From Bdellovibrionales bacterium Ga0074137 (lineage in GTDB: Bacteria > Bdellovibrionota > Bdellovibrionia > Bdellovibrionales > JAMPXM01): a DNA stretch of 64,000 nucleotides. The first letter of the stretch is position 1. Each line of letters starts with the position of its first letter. Below the pieces are notes generated by a model. It saw only the letters and a list, made by a program, of their open reading frames with translations, did not search any database and was not told the DNA's origin. The stretch spans positions 24,173 through 88,172 of the forward strand of contig LNDT01000033.1 of the NCBI GenBank assembly GCA_001464715.1, written 5' to 3'. Position numbers and translations under genes: made by a program. This document shows, piece after piece, positions 1 to 9,372 of the stretch.

Positions 1-1052
1 GTCTTCGGGCGACGTTGTACAAATGGGGCATTATTCCCTCAGATTCGTGTGGCGCCTTTGTTGTTTCGCTTGGAAACCTTCAAGCCGGCGGCACAGGTAA
101 GACTCCCATCGCTGAATTTTTGGCGTCTCGTTGGCGAACTCGTACCAGGCTCGGGATTGTGAGTCGCGGGTACGGCCGGACCACGCGCGGATCTCACCGC
201 GTGCCGACCCCGGGCGTTGGATCACGGGCCGAAAGAGCCGAAGCCGTCGCAAAATCAGCCGCACTTTATGGCGATGAACCAACACTTCTTTCCGAGCGCC
301 TTGGAACCGATATTCCAATTCAAGTTGGTGAACGGCGATTGACGGCGGCCAGAGATTTAATTGTCAGTGAAGGTGTTCCGTTGATTTTGCTGGATGATGG
401 ATTTCAGCACATGGAGCTCAGGCGAAGTTTCGATTATGTTCTGATCGACCTTTCGGCGCCAGCTTGGCACTTCAGGCTTCTTCCTTGGGGTCGCCTCCGT
501 GAGCCATTGGCAGCCCTCGACAGAGCGGACGCTGTTTTGCTAACAAAAACAGAGGGCCTTTCCGAAGAAAAAATAAAGTCCTTCGAACGCCAGATAAGGC
601 GCATTGTCGATGTGCCGGTGATCCGGTTTCAGCAAGTGTTGTCGTGGGAGGGAGCCGAGCTTCAGCCGGGCGATAAAGTGATTGCTGTTGCGGGGCTCGC
701 ACGACCCGAAGTTTTTTTTGGACTGGTTCGCGCGCACTCATCAAAACCTGAACTTTTGGGGACCATCGCGTTTAAGGATCATCACGTTTTTGAGAGCGGC
801 GATGTCGATCGGATTCTGGAATTGGCAAGATCTGTTCAAGCTCGCAAAGTCCTTGTCACCGAAAAAGATGCAGTGAAGCTCGCGGCTCTTTGGCCGAAAA
901 CTTCTACCGAAGGCGGTACAGCGAACGCTTTACCGACGGCGGACCTGGTTGTTTCGAGACTTGAAGTTCGTCCCGCGCGGGAGTTTGATAAAGAGCAATT
1001 GGAGCTCGTCGATGAAATCATTCTTGGGTCACTCCCAAAACCTAAACGCTAA
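1..1052 (+). CDS. lpxK: Tetraacyldisaccharide 4'-kinase LpxK (5' end cut by window edge)
   Basis: LpxK phosphorylates the 4' position of the lipid A disaccharide at the inner membrane, a late step of lipid A synthesis. The Walker A loop GGTGKTP follows a typical SLGNLQAGGTGKTP context, and the family signatures VSRGYGR, YGDEP and LLDDGFQH are present. The frame is open from base 3 to the first listed possible start (TTG at 15), and the residues before it (LRATLYKWG) resemble the N-terminal helix of LpxK, so the true start lies upstream of the window. The 3' end overlaps the next acyltransferase gene by about 41 bp, which suggests a lipid A operon. Family assignment is from motifs; high confidence. 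Confidence 0.93.
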   Translation, partial: LRATLYKWGIIPSDSCGAFVVSLGNLQAGGTGKTPIAEFLASRWRTRTRLGIVSRGYGRTTRGSHRVPTPGVGSRAERAEAVAKSAALYGDEPTLLSERLGTDIPIQVGERRLTAARDLIVSEGVPLILLDDGFQHMELRRSFDYVLIDLSAPAWHFRLLPWGRLREPLAALDRADAVLLTKTEGLSEEKIKSFERQIRRIVDVPVIRFQQVLSWEGAELQPGDKVIAVAGLARPEVFFGLVRAHSSKPELLGTIAFKDHHVFESGDVDRILELARSVQARKVLVTEKDAVKLAALWPKTSTEGGTANALPTADLVVSRLEVRPAREFDKEQLELVDEIILGSLPKPKR

Positions 1053-1953
1053 GACCTTGGTTTTACGCGCCGTAAGTTCTGCGGGCCGAGCCGTCAGTTT
1101 TTTATTTGCAGTCCTACCGGCGCGAGTGCGCCTTTTCATCGGTGATGTCATTGGCGTCCTATGGTTCGATGTTTTCCGGATTCGTCGGAAAGTTGCCCTC
1201 GAGAACTTGAAAATTGCCTTTCCTGAAAAGTCTGAACACGACCGAATTGTGATCGCTCGAAACTCCTTGAGAAGTCTTGGTCGCTGTTTGACTGAGTTCT
1301 TTCTGTTTCCGTTTTTCAAGAGATCCGATGTTCCAAAATACTTCACAATTCACGGCCTAGAAAATCTGGAGGCCGCGCGCGCCAAAGACCGGGGCGTTTT
1401 AGTGTTGGGCTTACATCTTGGAAATGGTGATTTTGGTATCGCTGCGCTTTCTCGACTTGGGTACGAAATTTCATTGATCTCTAAGAACTTTAAAACCAAG
1501 TGGCTCAATGATCTTTGGTTCGGAATGCGAGCGCAGCACGGGACACAGTTCATAGCGCCGGAAAAAAGCTCGTTTCAGATTCTCCGAGCATTGAAGGGGA
1601 AGCGGACCATATTTTTTGTGCTGGATCAGTACATGGGGCCTCCCGTTGGGTGCCGTACAATGTTTTTTGGAAAAGAGACGGGAACTGCAATGGGTCTAGC
1701 TTTAATTGCTCAGCGAAGTGAAAGCCCGGTTGTTACGGCCTATACTTTTCGCGAGGCGGACGGTCGACATGTGATCGTGATTGGGCCCGAGATTCCATGG
1801 CAATCAAGCGTCACGTCGCTTGGCCAGGTTGCAAGGGATGAAGAAAACATAACTACCATGACTCAAGTCTATACGGATAAGCTCGAGGAGATTGTACGAC
1901 GGTTTCCAGATCAGTGGATGTGGATCCATCGTCGATGGAAAAACTTCGGCTAA
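1012..1953 (+). CDS. Lipid A biosynthesis lauroyl/myristoyl acyltransferase (LpxL/HtrB family)
   Basis: A 313-residue protein of the HtrB/LpxL/LpxM family, which adds secondary acyl chains to Kdo-lipid A at the inner membrane. An N-terminal hydrophobic segment is followed by the catalytic H-x4-D signature HLGNGD, and downstream by conserved motifs such as VLDQ and PVVTAYTF. It ends in the common WMWIHRRWK signature. I chose the ATG at 1012, which gives the normal N-terminus and overlaps lpxK; an upstream start at 949 would add residues unlike the family. Which acyl chain it transfers cannot be told from sequence. Confidence 0.88.
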   Translation: MKSFLGHSQNLNAKTLVLRAVSSAGRAVSFLFAVLPARVRLFIGDVIGVLWFDVFRIRRKVALENLKIAFPEKSEHDRIVIARNSLRSLGRCLTEFFLFPFFKRSDVPKYFTIHGLENLEAARAKDRGVLVLGLHLGNGDFGIAALSRLGYEISLISKNFKTKWLNDLWFGMRAQHGTQFIAPEKSSFQILRALKGKRTIFFVLDQYMGPPVGCRTMFFGKETGTAMGLALIAQRSESPVVTAYTFREADGRHVIVIGPEIPWQSSVTSLGQVARDEENITTMTQVYTDKLEEIVRRFPDQWMWIHRRWKNFG

Positions 1954-1987
1954 AATCAGACGTCTTGAGTCTGACCAGAAAGATTCA

Positions 1988-3079
1988 ATGAAACTGCAAG
2001 CGCCCAAATTATTTTTCGCGATACTCGTCGTCCTGATGTTGAGCGGCTGTGCTGGAAGTATTCTGAAATTTGAAAATTCAGAGGCCGTTCTTCAAAACAA
2101 AGAGTTCGATACAGCCATCAAGGTAAAAGAGTTGGAAGAACCCGCGCCGGTCGCGGCACCGACCGAAGGATCGACCCAGGCGACAGGGACCGGTGATGGA
2201 AAACCGGCTGTGAGCTCGGCCCCCACGACGGTGGTTCCGTCATCAAAAGTCGCCGTAAAAAAAGCGACTCCGAAAAAGACGAAAAAAGGTAAAGCACTTC
2301 CTGTCGATACAACACCGAAGCCTCGCGAACCGCGAACGGAAGATGATGAAGGTTTCGTCGGGCGACGTCCGATCAAGGATCCGTACCGTGTTGGCGAAGA
2401 AGTGGTTTTAGATATCTCTTACTTTGCGCTTGATGCCGGTGAGTTGAAGATGCAGACCAGGTCATTTGTGGAAGTGAATGGCCGACGAGCATACCGCTTT
2501 CACGCGACAGCAAGAACCGTTTCGGTTTTTGAGAGCTTTTATAAGGTCGATGACTATGCAGAAACGCTGGTCGACTTTGAGACGCTTCTTCCTTTCAGCT
2601 ACACTTTGGATGTCAAAGAATCAAAAGTCCTCAGAGACGCGCGAGCGGTGCATGAGACAGCCGCGGGACAACCTGGAAAAATGAAATTCTGGGATAAGAA
2701 AATCACCAAAGAAAGCGGCGTCGAGGAGCGTACTCTTGAGTGGGAGATGCTTCCCTACTCACAAAATATTTTCTCTGCGATTTGGTATCTTCGTGCTTTC
2801 ACACTGACTCCGGGAAAAAAAATTAAGATCAATATGGCTCACGAAGGTGAAAACATCACGGTCACGTGCGAAGTTCTGCGGCGGGAAAAGCTCAGCACCT
2901 CTTTGGGTAAGCTCGACACCGTCGTCATCAGTCCCACGGCGGAAAAAAACGGACAGCCTCATAACATCGGTACGAATTTGTTTTGGCTGACCGACGACGA
3001 CAGCAAACTCATGGTTCGCATGGAGTCGAAAATCAAAATCGGAAAAATTGTTGGATCGCTGTCGAGTCTCAAAAAGTAA
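1988..3079 (+). CDS. DUF3108 lipoprotein
   Basis: A 363-residue predicted lipoprotein. The start ATG at 1988 gives a signal peptide ending in the lipobox LSGC. A low-complexity Pro/Lys/Thr linker (about residues 40-130) leads into a DUF3108 domain that fills the C-terminal two thirds, beginning near YRVGEEVVLDISYF. DUF3108 proteins are periplasmic and of uncertain function; their structure is related to the LolA/LptE-like lipid-binding world only by loose analogy. It sits 34 bp after the acyltransferase and before the heptosyltransferases, consistent with a role in the envelope. A large palindrome begins 3 bp after its stop codon. Confidence 0.8.
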   Translation: MKLQAPKLFFAILVVLMLSGCAGSILKFENSEAVLQNKEFDTAIKVKELEEPAPVAAPTEGSTQATGTGDGKPAVSSAPTTVVPSSKVAVKKATPKKTKKGKALPVDTTPKPREPRTEDDEGFVGRRPIKDPYRVGEEVVLDISYFALDAGELKMQTRSFVEVNGRRAYRFHATARTVSVFESFYKVDDYAETLVDFETLLPFSYTLDVKESKVLRDARAVHETAAGQPGKMKFWDKKITKESGVEERTLEWEMLPYSQNIFSAIWYLRAFTLTPGKKIKINMAHEGENITVTCEVLRREKLSTSLGKLDTVVISPTAEKNGQPHNIGTNLFWLTDDDSKLMVRMESKIKIGKIVGSLSSLKK

Positions 3080-3082
3080 ACG

Positions 3083-3210
3083 CGCCGCCGTCCCCTTTTC
3101 CGCGACGCGCGCTTCCTGCGCTCGCCGCGGCGGCTCGGTCCATCCAGGACCTCGGCTCGCGTGGTCGCGAGCTCCCCGCCGCGGAGGTCGCGGAAAAGGG
3201 GACGGCGGCG
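3083..3210 (+). repeat. Long nested palindrome, copy A
   Basis: Outer arms 3083-3106 and 3187-3210 are a perfect 24-bp inverted repeat (CGCCGCCGTCCCCTTTT inward). Inside lie a 9-bp stem (CCGCGGCGG with CCGCCGCGG) and two small hairpins: GGTCC-ATCCA-GGACC and CTCGCG-TGGT-CGCGAG. No T-run follows, so it is not a standard terminator. It starts 3 bp after the DUF3108 stop codon. The core matches copies B, C and D in this window. Confidence 0.9.
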
Positions 3211-3343
3211 CTTTGCTCGCCCGGGGCGTGGGGAGGTTTCTGTCTCGGTGGGTGTTTTGACTTTGGTCGGGTTCATTGGGGGGATTGGTTTTTCTGATCT
3301 AGGTCTTGTATTGAATTTCGTGGGGCTTCGTTACACTTAGATA

Positions 3344-4525
3344 ATGGCGGCTCGCGATTGTCGGTTTTTTAATGGTTATAAGCCTTGTGGAAAAGTTGAT
3401 TCGCTGGCGTCGGATTGTACCTCGGCTTGCGCTCACTATGATCGCCCCAGAAGCCGTGTTCTGCTGATTCATCTTGGGGCTTTAGGTGCGGTGGTTCGGT
3501 CCACGGCTCTTCTTCCGGGAATACGTCGCAAATTTCCAGGATGCCACATTACATGGGTGACTGAGGCTCCGGGAGATGTGCTTTTGCGCGAACATCCTCT
3601 AGTCGATCAGGTCATTGTTGCGGATCCCGACGGAATTATTGGCTTAGGCGCTTTGGAATTCGATGTGACTCTGGTCGTCGATAAATCATTGAAGGCTTCT
3701 GGTGTCTTGCGGGCCACCACTTCAAAGCGCGTCTTTGGTTTTGTGACCAATCCAAAAACAGGTGGCGTCGAGCCGGCAACGCCTGCGGCTGAAGAGGCGT
3801 GGAAGATCGGTCTTTCGAATCAATTAAAATTTCATGTGAACGAAAAAACAGAGACGCGTTTGATTCATGAAGCCTTGGAGCTGGGGCCTTGGCGCCGAGA
3901 CCTTTACTCGCTTCATCTGAACGAACTTGAAGAGAAACAAGTCGAGGAGCGAAGAAGTGTCTGGAGGGACTCCGCCCACACGGCGCTGATCGGAATCAAT
4001 ACAGGCTGTGCTTCAACCATTGCTTACAAAAAACTCTCGATCAAAGGTCACGTTTTATTGCTTGAAAAAATCAATCGGCGCCTACCGACAGCGCGACTGA
4101 TTTTGTTGGGCGGACGAGAGGACACTCTTCGCAATCAGACGATCGCAGAAATGTGCCGTGAGCTTGGCGTACAAGTGATTGAATCTGAAACTGAAGCTGG
4201 TCTTCGAGACGGCATGATCAGTGTTGCAGCGTGCGACCTTGTAGTGTCGGGAGACAGCCTTGGGCTTCACATGGCGCTGGGTTTTCAGAAACCGACCGTC
4301 GCTTGGTTTGGTCCGACATGTTTGCAAGAGATTGATCTATACAATGGAATTGCCGTTCAGACGAAGGCCCCATGTGCTCCGTGTTGGAAGCGTGAGTGCT
4401 CAAAATCAGTCATGTGTTACGACCAAGTGGATTTTGATCAGATGACGACCGCCGTGCAAACGCTTCTCACTTTGAAAAGAGAGATGCAGATCAAGGCCCG
4501 TCTTGAGATCGCTCCCGACTTGTGA
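3344..4525 (+). CDS. Glycosyltransferase family 9 (heptosyltransferase-like) with N-terminal cysteine cluster
   Basis: A 393-residue GT9 protein, a family that transfers ADP-heptose to the LPS inner core at the cytoplasmic face of the inner membrane. The two Rossmann halves are visible: LLIHLGALGAVVRS in the N-terminal domain, and a donor-binding half with GINTGCAS, LILLGGREDT, GDSLGLHMALG and WFGPT. Oddities are a short N-terminal extension carrying four cysteines (CRFFNGYKPC then CTSAC) and a C-terminal group CAPCWKREC that together could bind a metal or FeS cluster. It is followed 11 bp later by a second GT9 gene. Acceptor unknown. Confidence 0.82.
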   Translation: MAARDCRFFNGYKPCGKVDSLASDCTSACAHYDRPRSRVLLIHLGALGAVVRSTALLPGIRRKFPGCHITWVTEAPGDVLLREHPLVDQVIVADPDGIIGLGALEFDVTLVVDKSLKASGVLRATTSKRVFGFVTNPKTGGVEPATPAAEEAWKIGLSNQLKFHVNEKTETRLIHEALELGPWRRDLYSLHLNELEEKQVEERRSVWRDSAHTALIGINTGCASTIAYKKLSIKGHVLLLEKINRRLPTARLILLGGREDTLRNQTIAEMCRELGVQVIESETEAGLRDGMISVAACDLVVSGDSLGLHMALGFQKPTVAWFGPTCLQEIDLYNGIAVQTKAPCAPCWKRECSKSVMCYDQVDFDQMTTAVQTLLTLKREMQIKARLEIAPDL

Positions 4526-4536
4526 TCTCGTGAGGT

Positions 4537-5697
4537 ATGGGTACCTCGCCGCGACACATCGCAATTCTTCAAACCGCGTTTCTTGGCGACACTTTGCTTT
4601 CCATTCCTTTAGCGAAAGAATTAAAGCGCCGGGGCTACCTGCTGACTCTTTTATGCCGCGTGGGCTTGGGTGAAATTTTTCGAGCGACGGGCCTCTTTTC
4701 GCATGTCATCGAAATTGAGAAGGGCGAGGCCTCGTCTTACCAAAACGCACGTCACGAGCTTAATAAGATTTGGAAGGACGCGGACACACGAATTCTTCTA
4801 AGTCCGCATGAATCTCAGCGCTCGAAGTTCTTCGCGTTGAAACTTCGTTTGAGCCGAGAGGCCACTGAAACTATTGGCTTTCGCGATCGAAGCTTTGCGC
4901 TTGGTTTAAGTCGAATGGCGTACACGCACTTAGTGGATCGACCCATGAATTTGCCAGAGTCTTTGCGCCAGATGGCGTTGCTGACAGCTTCGTGCTTCGA
5001 AAAGCACGAAGTATGGTCAGAAAAATTGGCGACGTATGATCGGTCTCAAGGACTTTCCGGCGGAAGAGATTTGTCCGGATCACTTCTCTCTGTTCCCGAT
5101 TGGGCCTCGATGCGCGTCGAGCATTTGCAGGATGGAGCGACGGTAGAGTCCTTCGGGTCTGCTTCGAGCCCCGCCAAACTCATCGCCATTCTTGCGCCCG
5201 GGTCTGTTTGGAAAACCAAACAGTGGACTGAGGAAGGTTTCGTCGAGATCGGAAAAAAACTATCGGCGAGTGGTCGACATATCGTCGTCACGGGATCGAA
5301 AGACGAAGCTGAACTTTGCCAGCGAATTGCCGAACGCATTGCCGAGCGCAATGGACGTGGCGCCGTCTCGTACGCGGGCGTTCTGTCTCTTTTGGAAACG
5401 GCCCAAGTGATGGCGAAGGCCGACGTCGCCGTTGTGAACGACTCGGGAAGCATGCACTTGGCAGCTCTGGTTGGAACACCGACGGTCGCGATATTCGGTC
5501 CAACCGTTTTAGATTTCGGCTACCGGCCTTGGTCTGAAGTCGCAAACGTGGTGGAGCCATCAGAAGCCCTCAGCTGCCGCCCTTGCGGCCTGCACGGATC
5601 CCAAGTTTGCCCCATAGGAACCCACATCTGTATGAAAAACACGACCGCCACTCAAGTCTGGCAAAAAATCGAAACCCTCCTGGTACGAGAGACTTAA
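4537..5697 (+). CDS. waaF: Lipopolysaccharide heptosyltransferase (GT9, WaaF-like)
   Basis: A 386-residue GT9 protein closer to heptosyltransferase II. It has the N-terminal motif QTAFLGDTLLSIPLAKELKR, the donor-site motif APGSVWKTKQW, and VNDSGSMHLAALVGTPTVAIFGPT near the C-terminus. A CPCGLHG-x-CPIG-type cysteine group (RPCGLHGSQVCPIGTHIC) is common in this subfamily. It follows the previous GT9 gene after 11 bp, so the two probably act in sequence on the LPS core. The gene symbol is by resemblance; the exact linkage made is not proven. Confidence 0.8.
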   Translation: MGTSPRHIAILQTAFLGDTLLSIPLAKELKRRGYLLTLLCRVGLGEIFRATGLFSHVIEIEKGEASSYQNARHELNKIWKDADTRILLSPHESQRSKFFALKLRLSREATETIGFRDRSFALGLSRMAYTHLVDRPMNLPESLRQMALLTASCFEKHEVWSEKLATYDRSQGLSGGRDLSGSLLSVPDWASMRVEHLQDGATVESFGSASSPAKLIAILAPGSVWKTKQWTEEGFVEIGKKLSASGRHIVVTGSKDEAELCQRIAERIAERNGRGAVSYAGVLSLLETAQVMAKADVAVVNDSGSMHLAALVGTPTVAIFGPTVLDFGYRPWSEVANVVEPSEALSCRPCGLHGSQVCPIGTHICMKNTTATQVWQKIETLLVRET

Positions 5698-5801
5698 AGC
5701 TGAAATCAGCTAAAAAAACAGGAACTCGCTCAAAAAATAAAGCCGAAAGCTCCAATGGTTCTGCGGAACGGAAGGAGTCGACGAAAAAGAAGGGATTCCG
5801 A

Positions 5802-5961
5802 CAAGGCCGCAAGGCCGAGGTCGCCGCAGAAAAGCTCGCTCCCCCTGCACAAGGAAAGACTGAGGTCGCTGGAGAAAAGCTCGCGCACCGCAGGATGCGG
5901 TACTAAGCGCGAGTTCAGGATGAACGGCTTTGTCGGAGGCGAGCTCGGCCTTGCGGCCTTG
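5802..5961. repeat. Inverted repeat between convergent genes (different from family A-D)
   Basis: Arms 5802-5819 (CAAGGCCGCAAGGCCGAG) and 5944-5961 form a perfect 18-bp inverted repeat enclosing about 124 bp. The interior holds a direct duplication of the type GAGGTCG(n)5-GAAAAGCTCGC at 5816-5839 and again near 5861-5884. The element fills the 269-bp gap between the convergent heptosyltransferase and response-regulator genes, so it could act as a two-way transcription stop. A Lys-rich open frame runs through the left half (5701-5906) but has no convincing start and is not called. Confidence 0.75.
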
Positions 5962-5966
5962 GCGCC

Positions 5967-7379
5967 TCAATCCTTATAGTCGTCGACGTTTATTTCGTAG
6001 CGTTTGATTTTTCGAAGCAAAGTATTCTTAGGAATATTCGCTTCCGCGACAGTCTTGTTGATTCGGCCTTTGTTCGCGCGCAACGCAGAAATGATAAATT
6101 CCTTTTCCGCCTGCTCCTTGAATGAATCGTAATCCATCTGTCCGCCCACAGAAACTTGGGCCGCTTGGGCGGGGCCCATGTTTTCTTTTGCTTTCGCGAT
6201 CAGATTTTCAGGTAGCGATTGAAGCGTGATCCGCTCGGAATTTTCGACAATGAACGAACGCTCAATCACATTTTCGAGCTCGCGGATATTGCCCGGCCAT
6301 CGGTAGCGTTTCAAAACCGCCATGGCATCTTCTGTAATTCCTGTGATCGAACGATTGTGAGCGCGCGAAAAACGCTTCATAAAGTACTGAGAGAGTTCGC
6401 CAATATCGTCGATTCGGTCGCGCAGCGGCGGAAGAAAAATCGGCATCACGTTCAAACGATAGAAAAGGTCTTCGCGAAACGTACCTTCTTCAATCATTTT
6501 CTCGAGGTTTCGATTGGTCGCAGCGATAATTCGAGCGTCCGTTTTGACTTCGCGATTCGAACCGACGGGCATAAACTTTTTTTCTTGAAGGACGCGCAAT
6601 AGACGAACCTGCATCTCAGGTTTCAGCTCTGCAATTTCATCCAGGAAAATCGTTCCGCTGTTGGCGAGCTGAAATTTTCCGATCTTTCGCTCGTGAGCAC
6701 CCGTGAAAGATCCTTTCTCGTGTCCAAATAATTCGCTTTCCATCAAAGTTTCTGGGATGGCGCCGCAGTTGATGGCGATCATCGAGCCAGATTTTCTTGG
6801 AGAGTTGAAATGTATAGCGCGTGCAACAAGTTCTTTTCCTGTCCCATTTTCGCCGCGGATCAAGACGTTCGTGTCGACCTTGCAAAGGCGGTGAATGAGA
6901 TCAAAAACATCGCGCATTTTTTTGCTCGTACCGACAAATTCGCTATCGATGTCATCGTCAAAAATCGGATTCGATAGTGCTAAACGAGAAACCATTTCGC
7001 GGGCTTCATTCGCTCGAGTGACGATATCCACAAGCTTGTCGGGTTGAACTGGTTTTTCAAGGTAGTCGTAAGCACCTTCTTTGATCGCAGCGACCGCATC
7101 TTGAAGATTCGAGTGCGCCGTCATCAGAACGACGAAAGTTTTTGGATCATGTGACTTGATCATTTTCAGTGCTTCGATACCAGTGAGCTCAGGCATGCGA
7201 ACATCCATCAAAACCAAATCCCAATCACCGGCTTTGAACTTTTCGACGGCTTCGCGCCCATCGGCCGCTTCATTAATGTCGAACTCGAAGTCGGGCATCG
7301 AATTACGTAGAATTGAAATAACCGACTTTCGAAGTTCGGCTTCATCGTCAACGATCAGTGCTTGTATACGTTTTTTCAT
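5967..7379 (-). CDS. Sigma54-dependent response regulator (NtrC family)
   Basis: A 470-residue regulator. The receiver domain (about 1-125) has the acidic pair VDDE and phospho-acceptor D in LVLMDVRMPELTG. The AAA+ domain (about 150-390) has Walker A GENGTGKE, the sigma54-contact loop as GSFTGA (Ser variant of GAFTGA), and an arginine-finger segment NRNLEKM. A Fis-type HTH closes the protein (near NKTVAEANIPKNTLLRKIKR). I start it at the ATG at 7377-7379, 10 bp after the stop of the kinase gene, so kinase and regulator form one operon. A longer frame upstream lies inside the kinase gene. Confidence 0.92.
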   Translation of the reverse strand: MKKRIQALIVDDEAELRKSVISILRNSMPDFEFDINEAADGREAVEKFKAGDWDLVLMDVRMPELTGIEALKMIKSHDPKTFVVLMTAHSNLQDAVAAIKEGAYDYLEKPVQPDKLVDIVTRANEAREMVSRLALSNPIFDDDIDSEFVGTSKKMRDVFDLIHRLCKVDTNVLIRGENGTGKELVARAIHFNSPRKSGSMIAINCGAIPETLMESELFGHEKGSFTGAHERKIGKFQLANSGTIFLDEIAELKPEMQVRLLRVLQEKKFMPVGSNREVKTDARIIAATNRNLEKMIEEGTFREDLFYRLNVMPIFLPPLRDRIDDIGELSQYFMKRFSRAHNRSITGITEDAMAVLKRYRWPGNIRELENVIERSFIVENSERITLQSLPENLIAKAKENMGPAQAAQVSVGGQMDYDSFKEQAEKEFIISALRANKGRINKTVAEANIPKNTLLRKIKRYEINVDDYKD

Positions 7380-7389
7380 CTGTTCCTGC

Positions 7390-9318
7390 TTACTCCGTGG
7401 GAAGTTTAAAGCCAATGGTCGTCCCGGTTCCGGGTTGACTGTCGAGAAACACCTGGCCGCCGTGAAGCTCGACAAAGTATTTCACGAGATAGAGTCCAAG
7501 GCCAGATCCACTCGCGGTCGTGTGCGCTTTATGACCTCGCGTAAACTTGTTCCACACAAGACCGTGGTCCTCGATCGGAATTCCGGGTCCAGTGTCGGCA
7601 ATCCGAACGACGACGTAGTTTTCTTCTTCCGTCGAAGAAACGGTGATATTGCCACGCGGCGGGGTGTACTTCACCGCGTTCTCAACAAGGTTGTGAATCA
7701 TCTCTTCAATGAGCGTTGGATCGGCCTCAATTGAAAACTGCGGTTCTAGAACTTCACGAATGTCGATGTTCTTTTCACGAGCCAGGGGGCGAAGTCGACT
7801 TAAGACACGTTCAATCGATTCATTGATGTCGAGCGGCTCTCTAGAAATCGAAAACTCGCGAGCTTCGATTTTTGTGACCTGAAGAATACTTCGAATGTAG
7901 CGATTTAAATCCTCCGAAGAGCGGCGCAGATTCTTTAAGTCGTCCACCAACTCTCCATCGGAAACGTGGGACAAGAGGCGGTCGCAGATCGCTTGAATCT
8001 TTGCGATTGGCGTCTTTAAATCGTGGCTCATCATGCTGACAAAGTTTGTTTTTAGCTGCTCAAGTTCTTCAGTGGCTTTCCGATCTTGCTCGAGTCGCCA
8101 GTTTCTGGCCTCGTTCGCCGAGACCTGGTGACTCAAAAAGACGATGTACGTGACGGCAATTTGAACAACGGGACCCACGGCTGGAATCCAAAAGGCAAAC
8201 GAATCAAAAAGCCAGGCGGACAGCGAAAGCCAACCCAGCGCACACAAAACAATTCCAAAGATCACGATCGGTTGAGGGTAGTTCAAAATGAAAACGACCG
8301 CGGCTGCGACAAGAAGTCCTGAGAACAAAAAAGAAATCCATAGCGGCACTCGCTGGGGCTCTTTTTGTCTCAGCTGATTGTCGGTGATATTGGCAATCGC
8401 CTCAGCGCGGCTCATTCGTCCTAGCGGTGTCGTGTAAAGTTCGCTCGCATCTGAGCGATTCCCAATGATGACGACTTTTCCATGAAATGCTTCAGGCGGC
8501 ACGCGGCTCTCAAGAAGATCCCGAACAGAAACTGTCGGAAAAGATCCGGCCGCGCCGAGGTAGTTGATCTCGACCGGCGCATCGAAGGCGGCCCGATCGA
8601 AGTCGACCGCAGTTCGAACCGAGCGCACTTCACCTTCGCTTTGCGCGCGAGGCGTTTCGGCCAAAGCGGCAATCTCGGCCAGTCGAGTTCCCATGTGCGG
8701 AATCTGCACAAGCGAACGAGCGTAACGCCGAAGTGTTCCATCATCATCGACTCTGAGACTTCGAATCGCGACATTGCGATTGTAGGTCGCAGCGAACACT
8801 GGAATCAGCGCGCGTCCCGCGCTGTCGAGATCGGCGCCCCAGACAATGCGCGGATCTTCAAACAGTGCGCGCGTCGCGGGGCCGACTTTTCCGGTTCTCA
8901 CGCTTTCGCCAAAATGAAAAGTAATACCGATGGCGACGGGCAGATCGGCGAGAACACGCGAGAGGACTCGCTCCCAAAGAACTGTGTTCCAAAAAAGTGA
9001 GTCGCCCGCATTTGAAACTTCTTTGAGGGGACGAAGTATATTTCGAATTTGTGGATCCAGCGCGATCCAATCTCTTTCGTTCACATCGATGACGACAATC
9101 CGAGAGTCGAGAGAGGCTGGTCGTGGCCCGCGAAGTTTGTAGCGAAGATCGTGGCTTGAACTTTGGTCAATTGTGATGAGGATTGCGCCAACAGCCCAGC
9201 ACAAAAGAGCGCGCGCCGCGATCGAGCGTTTGCGCCAAAGCTTCAGCGCGATTCCCCAGAATCGGCGACGACGGCTTTCGAGACGGCGGCTCTCGATAAA
9301 ATCTTGGACGAAGCTCAT
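7390..9318 (-). CDS. CHASE2-domain sensor histidine kinase
   Basis: A 642-residue membrane sensor. A first membrane helix (near residues 35-50, AVGAILITIDQ) precedes an extracytoplasmic CHASE2-like domain (VVIDVNERDW to GKVVIIGNRSD), then three hydrophobic helices (about 330-400). A short coiled linker leads to HisKA with the phospho-His in MMSHDLKTPIAK and HATPase_c motifs N (NLVENAVKYTP), G1 (ADTGPGIP) and G2 (GSGLGLYL). The ATG at 9318 gives a short cytoplasmic N-terminus; an ATG at 9354 is possible. It is co-transcribed with the sigma54 regulator and divergent from ribF. The signal sensed is unknown. Confidence 0.9.
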   Translation of the reverse strand: MSFVQDFIESRRLESRRRRFWGIALKLWRKRSIAARALLCWAVGAILITIDQSSSHDLRYKLRGPRPASLDSRIVVIDVNERDWIALDPQIRNILRPLKEVSNAGDSLFWNTVLWERVLSRVLADLPVAIGITFHFGESVRTGKVGPATRALFEDPRIVWGADLDSAGRALIPVFAATYNRNVAIRSLRVDDDGTLRRYARSLVQIPHMGTRLAEIAALAETPRAQSEGEVRSVRTAVDFDRAAFDAPVEINYLGAAGSFPTVSVRDLLESRVPPEAFHGKVVIIGNRSDASELYTTPLGRMSRAEAIANITDNQLRQKEPQRVPLWISFLFSGLLVAAAVVFILNYPQPIVIFGIVLCALGWLSLSAWLFDSFAFWIPAVGPVVQIAVTYIVFLSHQVSANEARNWRLEQDRKATEELEQLKTNFVSMMSHDLKTPIAKIQAICDRLLSHVSDGELVDDLKNLRRSSEDLNRYIRSILQVTKIEAREFSISREPLDINESIERVLSRLRPLAREKNIDIREVLEPQFSIEADPTLIEEMIHNLVENAVKYTPPRGNITVSSTEEENYVVVRIADTGPGIPIEDHGLVWNKFTRGHKAHTTASGSGLGLYLVKYFVELHGGQVFLDSQPGTGTTIGFKLPTE

Positions 9319-9372
9319 TAACGCTGTGTAGCAAGGCTCGGGACGGATGTCCATGAGTGGTAGGGTTTCGCT

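Noticed and set aside
3080..3240. Plain rho-independent terminator after the DUF3108 gene
   Set aside because: The stem is far longer than usual, has inner hairpins and lacks a T-run, so it is listed as a repeat.
5583..5906. Lys-rich open frame overlapping the inverted repeat
   Set aside because: It begins inside the heptosyltransferase gene in another frame, and its distinctive part has no ATG or SD of its own.
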